41,786 bases of DNA from Lingula anatina (lineage: Eukaryota; Brachiopoda; Lingulata; Lingulida; Lingulidae), in contig NW_019775567.1 in NCBI RefSeq assembly GCF_001039355.2, forward strand, positions 97,426 through 139,211, in the 5' to 3' direction. Below, in pieces: positions 24,498-35,836 of the stretch. Made by a program: the position numbers and the translations under genes. Numbering within the stretch: position 1 is the stretch's first letter; each line of letters starts with the position of its first letter. The notes under the pieces were generated by a model. That model was not told where the DNA came from, made no database searches, and saw only the letters and a program-made list of their open reading frames with translations.

Positions 24498-25586
24498 AAT
24501 CTAAATAATTAATTCGAGCTCAAACCCCAGTTCAAATGCAATATCAGGGAAGCAAACCTAGTTGCTCATTGGAAACACAATACTCCTTTACATGTACATG
24601 TGTATCTGCAATGTATCGCTGGCCTCAAATAACCCCTTTAATGCAATCCTAAGATTAATGAGGTACAAAAATAACTTTAAAACTCACTAGGACAGAGACA
24701 TATTGTGTCCACCAACATTGAAACAGTTACCTTGGCTATACATTAAATTCTCATCTCTATTTTGTATAAGGTTGTTTCATAGTATATTTTCCTCACGTCA
24801 TTTGCCACATTTTGCTAAACATACATTTTTCAATCTGAAATGTCTTAAGTCAGTGCACTGATATACATCATTTTTCATTTTAAAAAACTCCATTGTTATC
24901 ATTTAGATTACTTTTTATGTTGAAAAGTATCAATAAAAATTGAATTCTGATCCACAATACTTTGATAAATAGTTTTTGACAGTCTGCAAACAGTGATTAA
25001 AATTAAAAGAAAAAATTGCTCTTAAGAAGTGGACAATATTTTAAGTGCACTCACTCCAAAAATATGAGTTTACCTTCCTGACTACGGTAATTTCTTTCAG
25101 AATTTAATCAAAATAACTTACAGATATTTCTTGAAGCAACATATTTTGGCAATATTAAAAAAATGCAACCCCAAAGCTCTGAAAGAGTAAAGTTTATGAA
25201 AGAAAGTATATCATTGTAAAAGGCTAGGATGCAGCCACTTGAAAAAAATAAAATATTAGAAAAAGCAAAGTGTTTGAAGTTTGTGATAATTACCGTATAT
25301 GACCTTAACTTAGGGTGAGAGAAATCATCGAGATTCCTACCATTAGTTATCGATGAGAGCATGGGAATGTCCCGTGTCATGGGGATGTTCCGTGTCTGGA
25401 CCCGACTTACTGGACCAGTCTTTGGTATATGGAGCAAACTGACATTACACGCTGACAAAAACAAGACATTTGGTGCATGCTGGTTTAGCAGTAACACCCC
25501 TCTATCATATAGCAGACATGTTCACAGTGCATTTATATCTATTTTGGGTGCTTTAAATGATGTTGTTGCTTATACATACACATAAC

Positions 25587-25721
25587 AGGCCCGTAGCCAG
25601 GGGGGGGGGGGGGTTGGGGGGTTCCCCTATTGTTGGGAAAAGGTCTGCTCTGGGTAAAATTTGATCTAGGTACATGGGGATTTCATGGTAAAGGGTCCAC
25701 TTTTTCAGAAAAAGACCCCCC
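25587..25721. mobile_element. G-run MITE, copy B (runs into the gap)
   Basis: It begins AGGCCCGTAGCCAGGGG and continues with the blocks CTCTGGGTAAAATTTGATC and GGTAAAGGGTCCACTTTTTC, ending in a C run at the first N. It is nearly identical to the copy on the other side of the gap over the shared part. The right terminal repeat is missing, lost in the N run. Confidence 0.75.
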
Positions 25722-26331
25722 NNNNNNNNNNNNNNNNNNNNNNNNNNNNNNNNNNNNNNNNNNNNNNNNNNNNNNNNNNNNNNNNNNNNNNNNNNNNNNN
25801 NNNNNNNNNNNNNNNNNNNNNNNNNNNNNNNNNNNNNNNNNNNNNNNNNNNNNNNNNNNNNNNNNNNNNNNNNNNNNNNNNNNNNNNNNNNNNNNNNNNN
25901 NNNNNNNNNNNNNNNNNNNNNNNNNNNNNNNNNNNNNNNNNNNNNNNNNNNNNNNNNNNNNNNNNNNNNNNNNNNNNNNNNNNNNNNNNNNNNNNNNNNN
26001 NNNNNNNNNNNNNNNNNNNNNNNNNNNNNNNNNNNNNNNNNNNNNNNNNNNNNNNNNNNNNNNNNNNNNNNNNNNNNNNNNNNNNNNNNNNNNNNNNNNN
26101 NNNNNNNNNNNNNNNNNNNNNNNNNNNNNNNNNNNNNNNNNNNNNNNNNNNNNNNNNNNNNNNNNNNNNNNNNNNNNNNNNNNNNNNNNNNNNNNNNNNN
26201 NNNNNNNNNNNNNNNNNNNNNNNNNNNNNNNNNNNNNNNNNNNNNNNNNNNNNNNNNNNNNNNNNNNNNNNNNNNNNNNNNNNNNNNNNNNNNNNNNNNN
26301 NNNNNNNNNNNNNNNNNNNNNNNNNNNNNNN
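25722..26331. other. Assembly gap (610 N)
   Basis: Undetermined bases. The long open frames that cross it are artefacts of N. The gap is flanked by two copies of the same MITE, and both borders are homopolymeric C or G runs. Confidence 0.99.
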
Positions 26332-26477
26332 GGGGGTGGGGGGCTTCCCCTATTTTTGGAAAAGGTCTGCTCTGGGTAAAAATTTGATCTAGGTACATGG
26401 GGATTTCATGGTAAAGGGTCCACTTTTTCAGAAAAAGACCCCCCCCCCCCCCTTAGAAATTGCTGGCTACAGGCCTG
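26332..26477. mobile_element. G-run MITE, copy C (exits the gap)
   Basis: It starts in a G run at the last N and repeats the blocks of copy B (GGAAAAGGTCTGCTCTGGGT, then GGTAAAGGGTCCACTTTTTC). It ends with a C run and GCTGGCTACAGGCCTG, the inverted form of copy B's start. The left terminal repeat is not seen. A (GA)n tract follows 12 bases later. Confidence 0.75.
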
Positions 26478-26485
26478 CATAAATC

Positions 26486-26489
<4 letters not shown>

Positions 26490-26545
<56 letters not shown>
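26490..26545. repeat. (GA)n microsatellite
   Basis: About 28 GA units, just after MITE copy C. Confidence 0.95.
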
Positions 26546-26547
<2 letters not shown>

Positions 26548-27585
26548 ACAAACAAGCAAAAGAAGAAAAGTAACAAAGGGGAAAGCAAATACATATGAAT
26601 TTATAATTTTTGGAAGGATTCTAAAAAGTTTTAAACACCCAAGATAATCCCTGAAGCATGTATCAAAAGTGAATTTTCTGCATCAACAATCTGCTTTGAA
26701 AATCCAAGCTTCAGCGAATATGACAAGAACAAAGAGTTCCCACACCCCCTGGGTAACCTCATTATCAAGGTCTATAGAAAACATTGATGGTATACTTTAT
26801 TAGAAGAATACTTAATGTAATCTGATATCTTAATCGTGATGAATATGTATAACTGCATAATATAATATCACTAATCAAAGGTAAAATCTAAAATTATATC
26901 TTTAGTTGCAGCAGGTGTCTTCATCATGTTCAGACATTTATTTTGAAATATATAAATATACCTGAGGACTCATATATTTCGTCATTTTAAGGCTCTCCAA
27001 GGCAGAAAAGTTGATATCTTTTTTCATCATGTAATTGAGATTTATATGAAGCAAGTATCATGAGGCAAAAGGAAAGTACCACTGTTTTTGAAGAAATCAC
27101 ATGCTTACAGATGAATCTTTATTGTAAATATAACTGATCATCCAATGATTAAACATAATGAGTTAAATAAGTCACTGTATCATGAAAATGTGGGTGTAAT
27201 TGCCCATAAAAACAACAGGTAGTTCATGTTACAGGATGGAGTAGTAGCTCCTCTGGCTTGCATTAGAACCCTCTGTCTTTGAAATACACCTAAGGCAATG
27301 GATGAAATTGTAAGGAGTCTTCAAATATCACCATGGGATTCTCGGTTTGAAAACCATCATTCAAATCCATCATGACAAATATGACAATATCTTGAGGTTA
27401 AAAAGGCATTATTTCTATTTGATAAATCATACAGACATTCTGAATTACAGATGTATTCAATTATCTGTTATTATGACTACTGTATTAACAAACTTGCTCA
27501 GATTTCAAATCCTCTCTATGAAACTCTCCTTCGTACAAAAGTTATGCTTTTTGAGAGAAAAATCTTTTTGTTGTTCAACTCACAT

Positions 27586-27625
27586 TGCAGCTCATCCAAA
27601 CACAATGCAGCACATCCAAACACAA
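27586..27625 (+). repeat. Two-copy 20-bp tandem repeat
   Basis: TGCAGCTCATCCAAACACAA is followed directly by a copy with one change. Confidence 0.85.
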
Positions 27626-29681
27626 CACTGGCACAACTAGCGCATTTGTTAAGAAGCAGCTTGTTCTGCTAGCTATTAGGTTGTCCATGCAAATTTTTGA
27701 AGATAAATAGATAATAGATAGATAAATTATCCCTCTTCTTTTTGGGAAAGTTGAAGAATTACAATGTTTTTAACTCTTCCAAAAGCTAAAAGAATTAAAA
27801 TGATAACAATGAATCAAACCATTTATACTTTTAGAAATTATCAAGTGAATGTCCATAACTTAAGATAAAGAACAGAAAATTCATGAAAACTAATAAGTCT
27901 TGGAGTAATTCAGTATACATAACTGCATCACAAAATCAAAATATTTCATCTCAAAATAATTTTTTGTAACATGGTAGCTGTTCCCATAGTTCAAATGGCT
28001 CAGGACAGACCAAAATAACCATGACAATCAAGACTAACAACCAATCAAGACAGAGGGGGAAATAGGCCAAATTGGTCATTAATAACAACATGACATCTCC
28101 CATAATGAAGTCAGGACAGCATATCAAACCAGTGAATGATATGGTGCAAAAAATGTTTTTAAAAAATTAAGTTTCTGACACAATATATTTTGTCTGCCAC
28201 TTGCTCATTTTTGAACCAAATACTGTTTCTTCTCAGAAGTGAAGGATTTTCTGTAGTAAAATATGATAATTGATATTTTATTTCCTTTGAACAACAAATT
28301 ACTTTATGCCATGACTACTATCCTATTTTTCTTAAAAATTCAAAGTTCTGTAAATTGTCTTTTTTTTCTTTCCCTTTTTTAACCAGATTTTTAATGTGAT
28401 GTTGCACTTAAAAATCTGAATATTTACATATATTTTCAGCTCTCAAGACAAGATTTCTGTAGGATAGAATATCTGGGGGTCCAGAAAACTTCATATAAAT
28501 CACCAAACATCCTCTCAATGACAGCAGACCACAATTTGAAATTAACAAAATTTGGGTAAAGGGACAGCAACTCATCATTGGCAATAATTTCATAATGAGA
28601 TCATAGACATGAGTCAGGGGTAATGATGGAAATCAGCAGACATCAAAGGGTTCCGTATTATCGCTGCAACCGTGTCAATTTGCGACAGAATTGGTGTCTG
28701 GATCTGAACCCACCACATCGTCTGCCACTGGCGATATGATGATATGCTGTCCCGCAAGCAGACAATATAATGCTCCTCAAACACTTTCTGTACTACAACC
28801 CACTATATTAAATTTGACTAAAGAAATGAGTAACTGTGAAAGATTTTTCTAACATTTTTTTTAAAAAAATACTTTTTTCATTTTGCTGTGAAAAAAAATT
28901 ATTACAGTGAAATGTGATCACAAGAAATGCTCTTCCCATTCATCAAGGCTGAAGATTTTGAATAACCTCCCTTAACTCATCACCAGCCTTGCCAGCTGTC
29001 CTAATTTACATATTCAACAATTTTTGACAATAATTCTGTTTGTTTTTGATGTCTGCTCTCATCAGCATCACTGAAAAATGTAATGTCAGATGTGCATAAT
29101 TAAATGTAATCAGGGTTGTCAGGAATGAAGTCATCACAAGCGCCATGCAAGGATGATCACGCAAGAACTAAAACAAGAAAAGCCAAGAGTCGAAACCATG
29201 ATTTCCAGTGAGTCAACATCTCCATTTCTAATTGAAAAGATTCAGACTTTAAATGACAGACATATCGAATTGAATTATCATAGAAAATCAGATTTCACAG
29301 AGAAGCAAGTCAAGGGGTTCTACACCCTGTCAAATCAACTGCACAATTTGCATCAAATAAAAAACAAAAATCTGGGACTATATGTCGAATAAATATGCAA
29401 AGGCTTCTCTTAAACCTCTCAGAATCTGGAGACAAAAGCTTATATCTGTACCCATAAATAGGTTTGCTATAGCTTGTATCTCAAGGGAAAGTTAATTTTG
29501 CATGTCCAGAGATACTGTAAGATTACCATCTTGCTTTAGTTATAATCTTAGACATGATCTCTTTGTGGGTCTGTTTTAATGCAGGGTGGCCTGCAGTTTA
29601 GTTAGTTATAAGAAAGGGCAAATAAATATTTTGCTTATGTAAACCACCATCTGTCATTTTAAAGCTGAGATATTACAGAAG

Positions 29682-29711
29682 ATAAATAAATAAATAAATA
29701 AATAAATAAAA
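29682..29711. repeat. (TAAA)n microsatellite
   Basis: About seven units. Confidence 0.9.
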
Positions 29712-29877
29712 ATGACAATTTGTGAATGTCTTGTTTCCAAAACATGGTAAATAAATATCATAATTCCATCATTTCCAAACCATGTACATAAAATAACTGA
29801 AGTGTGAGTGGGCTTCACATCTGGTTACTCTTGTTTACATCACAACTTCCTCTCAGGTAACACAGCTCCTCTAATAT

Positions 29878-29895
29878 CTCACCTGACCAGGTGAG
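29878..29895. promoter_or_regulatory. Inverted pair of E-boxes
   Basis: CTCACCTGACCAGGTGAG is two E-boxes (CACCTG and CAGGTG) facing each other across two bases. Sites of this type are bound by bHLH and Snail/ZEB factors. Function here is inferred only. Confidence 0.3.
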
Positions 29896-30920
29896 TTATC
29901 TATTCATAGTCAATCATAATAATGAGACTCAAAGGTCCCAAGAAACCCATGTTGCCAGGATACCTCTGATAAATTTTCTTTTTTAAAATTTAACCCACGT
30001 GGGGTGACTTTCCCTAGTTCAGCTTATTTCTTATCATTTGAATTTTCTCTTCAAGTGAGATATTTTCCACATATTTCAATCCATTCTCACTAAGTGACTT
30101 AAATTCAAGTTGTTCTTTCATTACACGACCAATCAAACTCAAACAATCATTCAATTGATCTCTGGCCCTTTACGTGATTCATTAATTAACGTCACGGCTG
30201 AGCACGTGAAAGACACGGTGGAGAGATGATGAGGGTTTAATAAGCAAGACATCTGCCATATACTTCAATGTCGTCTTCCATGCTGTGACGATAGATACTG
30301 GACTAATTTTTCATCAGGTTCTAGCTTTTTTTAACCTGTTAAGAGCCCTTCAGTTCCAATAGATGGTGTTTGCTATTCTACTTGACTTAATTTTGTCTTA
30401 GTTTAATGTTATGAAACATCTGTCATAAATCTGTTTTTAAGTTTTCTAATAACGCAAATTCCTTGCTTGCTGTTTCTTTATGCAACAAAATTCCTTTCTT
30501 GGTGAATTTATAACAATCTTCACTGAAGAGAAACATTATCTCACAGAAACAATCATTATATAAACACAATAAATTCATATCAAATAATTTTCATAAAAAA
30601 GAATGTCAACATTGTCTCCTGAAATGAAAAGACATTCCTTTCAAATACAACAAGCAGTGAAAAACAAAGTCATAAAATAAAGAAATTACAACATTAGTCA
30701 TTCCATTGATTAATTTCAAAGGGAAAGGGGCAAATTACCTGCATGCAATTAAATGCTCTTTGTCATGGATTTTGGTCATGCTGCCTATATATACTTTATA
30801 TTTTCTCATACCGAACATCGCATTTCACAGGGGTTTTTTTACCAGTATTCTTATCATCCAATTTAAACCAAAACTGATTACCATTTTTTTTTTTTTTTTG
30901 CACTATCAGGCCACAATCTC

Positions 30921-31040
30921 CCTTATGAAAAAGTCCTATAAGATCCTATAAGACCCTATAGGATTCCATAGGAAATTGACCCAATTTCCTAAAGGCTCCA
31001 ATAGGATCTTATAGGATCCTATAAGACTTTTTCATTAAGG
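30921..31040. mobile_element. Near-perfect hairpin element built from CCTATAAGAT units
   Basis: Two 58-59 base arms (30921-30978 and 30982-31040) face each other across about 3 bases. They begin CCTTATGAAAAAGTCCTATA and, inverted, CCTTAATGAAAAAGTCTTAT, and both end in AGGAAATTG. Identity is roughly 85 percent by eye. Each arm contains repeated CCTATAAGA/CCTATAGG units. It is most likely a small foldback MITE. It lies about 280 bases into the intron after the 31321-31419 exon. Confidence 0.75.
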
Positions 31041-31320
31041 CTTGAATTTCTTTGTTTCTTTTTTTATAAACAGTGAAGTATCCATCTTTAATTATGGCAA
31101 ATATACTTGAGTCATTACGATAAAAGACTGGAACAATGAGGTTAGGGGCCCCTTATAGATTCTTCAGAAAAATGCAAGTTGGCTAAAGTTCTTAGCAGTC
31201 TTTGCTAAGTCAACAATCTACTTAAATCATTTTATAAAATGTGAAACCAGCCCCTGGTCAGGGTTGGGGGGGAGGGGGCTGTGAGTTTGACCTTGGAGAA
31301 AAAATGGACACTTCCCCTAC

Positions 31321-31419
31321 CTTGAGGATCTGGTCATGTAGCAGTAGCCCCATCCTGTCTGCTGGACCCCCTTTGGTCACCCTGGAAACCACCAGACCAC
31401 AACTGGCTCCACCTTCAGG
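31321..31419 (-). CDS. PDZRN3-like: PDZRN3/4-like exon: middle of PDZ domain 1
   Basis: A 33-codon exon bounded by a pyrimidine-rich acceptor (TTATTTTCTAG) above 31419 and an AAG|GTAGGG donor below 31321, phase 0 at both ends. The translation begins PEGGASCGLVVSRVTKGGPA and ends DRMGLLLHDQILK. It corresponds to the central PDZ strands and first helix: the family shows [28 protein letters not shown] here. The next residues in the family (VNG-x-DLS) would start the following exon, which is consistent with phase 0. GC content is clearly higher than in the flanking intron. The exon sits about 5.3 kb from the previous one. No following exon completing the PDZ domain (second helix and last strand) was found lower in the window. 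Confidence 0.88.
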
Positions 31420-32284
31420 CTAGAAAATAAAATAATCATAGTCACTGTTTGATCTTTTTTTTTCTTTGTTCCTTTATTCAATCATTAGTGTACTTGCATA
31501 GATAAATATTTTGATATTTATTTAGTAAGTTAGCAGGTGTTTGTTTATACGTTTGTACATCCATTCATTCATGTGCTGATTATTCATTCATTCATTTATT
31601 TCTTTTATCACTCATATATCAATCTCTATCACTTTTATATTATAAAAATCAATGCCAAATTAAAATTCAGGTTGATTGTTCATTTACAAATCAGAAACTC
31701 AAATAATGATGCATATTTTCAGAGTTTTCGCATATAAATGAATTTATAACATGTCCATTTCCAAATAAATAACTGATTTGTCAAAAACTGTAGAAACCAC
31801 TGGTCACAAAAACTTGCAATACGAGGTCATGTCTGTCAAAGTGCTCACCACAAAACACTCATCAGATATCAGAATTTTTAATAAAAGACAGAACAAAGGA
31901 AATCTGATTCGTGTTTATTATTGGGTCTCTTCTGCACAGATCAAAAAAGGCCATATGTCAATTGCAATTAAGACTGGAACAATGAAACAACATCTCCCCA
32001 ATTCATTAAGCCTCTGCTCTTAGTTGTCGCAATACAAGAAATACAATCCTTTGGGTCATTATCTTGTAGTTAATTGGTCAGCTTAATCGGACATCAATAT
32101 CAGAGTGGTCAGTGATTAAAACCGTGTTCACACTGGATAAAAACCGACCCATTCATCAGATGTAGAACTGGTTCAGTCCAGAAAAGGAAATTCTACACTA
32201 AACAAGTATTCTATCCATTTTTTCACTATTCATTCTACTGTGACTGATGATAAATCAGTTTTAATCAGATAAGAAGAAATATTG

Positions 32285-32410
32285 TGCCTGTTTTTATAAC
32301 AAGAAAGACGTTTCAGACCAACTCACCTTACTTTATTGAAGTGGACTACTAATAACTTAATTTATCTTGAACTAAAGTAGACCAATTTTTGGTCAAAAAC
32401 TTGGACATAT
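32285..32410. repeat. Dispersed repeat, copy 1
   Basis: It shares ordered blocks with 41546-41680: ATTG-GCCTGTTTTATAA near the left, TAGACTGCT/GGACTACTA in the middle, and AAGTAGACCAAATTTT-GTC at the right. Similarity is about 70 percent by eye. Class unknown. Confidence 0.4.
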
Positions 32411-35400
32411 TTTCGGGTTTAACATTTTTAATGACCCCAGCCCCTGGTCAGCTGATAGCAGGTCAATTTACAGTCCCAAATACTCTTTGAAAAGAGGTGG
32501 AAATCGGTAATAAAATCCTGAAAGTGCAAGCATTGAAGGAGAGAAGTTTTATATTGGGGGGAGGGAAGGGGGGGGGGAAGGGGGGGGGAGGCACAAAACA
32601 ACACCTTAATATTAGGATTTTCATCTCTTCTTGAGTTACCATACCAGGACTCTTCTTCTTCACATGAACCTGCATTAGACTGATCCAAAGCCCATCTAGA
32701 GTGTCCACTGTAAATGCGGCCATAGAGGTCAGTTATTAAATATGCATTAGTAATAAGCATTTAATGGACTGAAGACTGGACAATAGTTATCAGTCACTGT
32801 CAGCTTTCCTGGGGATATCTTTCTTCATTTCTCATCAAATACAAAACAGATATTTTTCTGAGTTACTTTGATTTTGCAAGACAGGGCTAACAAATTAAAA
32901 CTCTGCTTTCATCTTATTGTCTTTTATCATTATTATATATTTTTTGGAAAATATTTTTTATGTCAAGATTTTTACAATCCTCTGCAGGGTTATGTTTTAA
33001 CTTTGTTGGTTGGGGAATTATCTCAAAATGATATGAATGGATTTCGATATATAAGAAATGGACTTACTTTGGATTGACTGGATTTTGGTGGTAATCCATG
33101 GATTACTTAACTAATTAATTAATTAATCAATTATTAAAGAGATATGGGCTGCCTTGGCAGACGTACTCAGCATACACCAAATACACTGAATACTTCTCTA
33201 GACAGCTGGTGTTGTTATTTTCAATGGGGGAATCAAGATTTTTTTCATCTGCAATTCATCTGTAATTCATGGCCTGCAACTTCTGGAAATCTTTCAGCCG
33301 ACTGACCACACCTGTGAGGGCTGTGTTCACCATTGAGGTCACTTACGGATGGTGCCCAGTGTCCATTCTGGGGCATCTGATTCATGGAATGCAGGTATTC
33401 TGTTTGCCTTCTTTGTATTCTGATACTATTTCTAATGGACTGTTCTCTCGTCTGTGATTTAATTTAACAGAACAGAATACATCTACATGCAGTCACACTA
33501 TGGTGTCCCAGTACATGGCGTGCATAACAACACATTGGTAACATTATGTGGTCAATCCAATTTACATTTGGACACTGGTTTTGTCAGCCATTTGTCTCGT
33601 GGGTGACCACCACCCTCTGTCCACTGTACTCACACAGAGAGTTCACAACATGGTATCTCTGTCTACGTAATATGTGGTGACATCGTTTATGTCATATCGT
33701 TGTATGGATGTCTGCTGTGGACAGATGGGAATACATATGTAGTCAGCAGGAGACTGGAATAACAATGACTGCCAGGTGTTTCAGGTTTACTGTGTCAAGG
33801 CACAGACTGCCAGAAGTTCCAGTTTCACTGTGCAGTGGCAACATCCTTGTGCAGAGATTTGTATCTTCTTTCTTGCAATTTTTTTATTTGTACGTTCTTG
33901 TATTCTGTGTTATTAAATATTTGCACAAAAAGTATTATATTATAGAGAATGCCAAACTGTTTTAACTATTCAATACAGAGTTTAATTACCATTTTAACTT
34001 TCTGTACTATATATTAAAAAATATAAGGAATATTCAAAATCAAGAAATAAGAAAGTTTTTTGATTTTGGAACATTATTCTAAAAAAATACTTGAGCAAGT
34101 TTTTATTCCAGTTTATTTCCTAAACATGGAAGGAAATTTTTCAACACTGTCATTGTCTCTGTGACACTTCACAAGACGATGTACTTTTGTCACCTAGAAG
34201 TTGTGACATTCTGCGACACCACAACGCCATCGCCCCAACACCTTGTCATATGGCATTTCACTAATCAGGTCATATGTCACCAAACTTTGTTTTCCTTTCT
34301 AATTGTGATCCCTGCTTAACCAGATAAACTCTGTGAAAATCAACTTAACAGCAATCAGTGAGATGCCTTTTATTGGATTACTTGTAAAATATGATATTTT
34401 AATTGGTTTTAAATGGTTCCCCCAATCTTGGTGATGTATGTGTCTTTATGATGGGACATATGGGCCCACGGAAAAGAAAACTGAAGAGTGTAAAGATTGG
34501 TGTTGTGAGAAAGTAAATCATCTCAAGTTTGGATTTTCCCCCGTGTCTTAACATATACACAAGTACCTTAATGGAGATTTGATTGCCAAATTTTTCTCTG
34601 ATGAAAAAGAACTATAGGCTAACATTAGGTACATATGTACCATGGTTACTATCAGTTGTCTGAAGGCTGAATTCGAGTTAAATGTGTGGGCAGACGACAA
34701 GAGGACTTTTATCCTCTGACCTCTGCTGACCTCTGCTGGTTTACTCTAAAACTAACCAGGGTTCCTTCTTCCGCAAGATGTAAAAAATGCAATTTTCATT
34801 TTGAACAATAAAATGAACAATTCTGAACAATAAGCAATATTTCAAAGAGCACAAAATATTCTCATTCCAAAATGCAAAATCTAAAAACATATAGTACTCA
34901 TTCATAAATCCTAAATGAATGTGAGGCTTTTTTCTTTGTCTCATGTGGCAGGAATAATACCCCATATATATCCATTCGTTAAAGGCCATTTCGGATCACA
35001 GAAAATCAATGGGAAAAACAGTCCAATGCTCTAATCAAATCAGTGTTAATTCCTTTTACTCTAAAGCCACACTGATGCTGAAAGGCAATGAGATTAAATG
35101 AGAGACAAAATTAAATCACAAATTATTCCGATTTGCTGTCAGTGTTTACTACTGCCCAATGAATAAGCCTGGTCAGTAGATATGAATGTATGGTCAGCCT
35201 AAAACTGGTTAGCCTCAAAGATTGGTCATCTTATACATTGTTCAGTTGTAAAGGTTGACCAGACATTTAAGCTGGAAAGTGTAAATGACAGTGTACATGA
35301 CAAATTTCTGTTGGATCATTGAATCACAAATATTTTCCCCTCGTTTAATTCTCACACTGTCCATTGTTTGATTTTGATTCACAAAGACCAACAAAAACCA

Positions 35401-35474
35401 CTCAGACTCTTTTTGAGGTACTAGTTTATATATAGATTCAATTTTGTGTAGAAAGGGAAGAGTTTACACTGAAT

Positions 35475-35513
35475 TTATGACCATAAAGTAACCTCAGTAG
35501 TTTATGGTCATAA
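35475..35513. repeat. 13-bp stem hairpin
   Basis: TTATGACCATAAA at 35475-35487 and its exact complement at 35501-35513 enclose 13 bases. It lies in the intron between the two PDZ exons. Confidence 0.8.
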
Positions 35514-35700
35514 TTATTTGTGAATTCATCAGACAAACTATTTTCTCCAATCAAATGTCTTAAATACTTCTTCTCCAGTAATAAAAGAATTAAATTAAAT
35601 TGTTTTTTAAATTAATTGAGCACTAGGCATAAAAATAACATAGTGTAATGGAATCCTAGGTAAAAAAAAACTGAAAGCTTTCCAACAGGAGCCTACAGCC

Positions 35701-35836
35701 AAGCTTTGACTGTGTTTCTTCAGGATGGTCTTTTTGAGGCCCAAATTCTTCTCCACAATTCTTCTCCAGGCTTTGAATATGATTCTTCCAGAAGGTCTAG
35801 CTCTTTCAGGGCTTAATTTTTTTCCATAATTCTTCA
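35701..35836 (-). repeat. Diverged tandem duplication of about 68 bp
   Basis: Two successive units share CTTTGA, TTCTTC-AGGA/AGAAGGTCT, GGCCCAAATT/GGGCTTAATT and CATAATTCTTC/CACAATTCTTC in the same order. The minus-strand frame across them stays open for 78 codons. This follows from the repeat structure and is not recognised as a protein. Confidence 0.5.

Larger units (their letters stand above)
18251..25586. other. No gene seen: long noncoding stretch
   Basis: Holds a TG/TGCA-rich patch at 18330-18400, the purine-rich tract, a C/CA run, the 28-bp palindrome, the diverged MITE and (ATT)n. The open minus-strand frame at about 19275-19553 has no domain I recognise. Higher-complexity blocks occur at about 19600-20130 and 23930-24200. 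Confidence 0.45.
26546..31320. other. Intron downstream of the PDZ exon at 31321-31419
   Basis: As the donor at 31320 is good, this stretch is intronic for the minus-strand gene. No exon starting with the expected V-N-G residues was found. It holds the 20-bp tandem pair, (TAAA)n, the E-box pair and the CCTATAAGAT hairpin. Two adjacent stop-free minus-strand pieces near 28440-28770 are described in the findings. Confidence 0.5.

Noticed and set aside
25553-26398. Long open frames on both strands across 25.6-26.4 kb
   Set aside because: They consist almost wholly of undetermined bases. The real sequence at both ends is the MITE.
27347-27640. 97-codon plus-strand frame
   Set aside because: No recognisable domain. 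Its C-terminal part is the 20-bp tandem repeat, and length alone is not convincing in this AT-rich DNA.
29153-29392. 79-codon plus-strand frame, hydrophilic
   Set aside because: No domain match, no splice context, and it is antisense inside the PDZRN-like intron.
32428-32760. Pro-rich minus-strand frames
   Set aside because: They arise from the G run at 32557-32590. The frames overlap each other and show no family resemblance.
33269-33965. Open pieces in the GC-richer segment of the intron
   Set aside because: Several short frames on both strands, including one with a GTAAGT donor-like end on the minus strand, but no acceptor with a pyrimidine tract and no family match.
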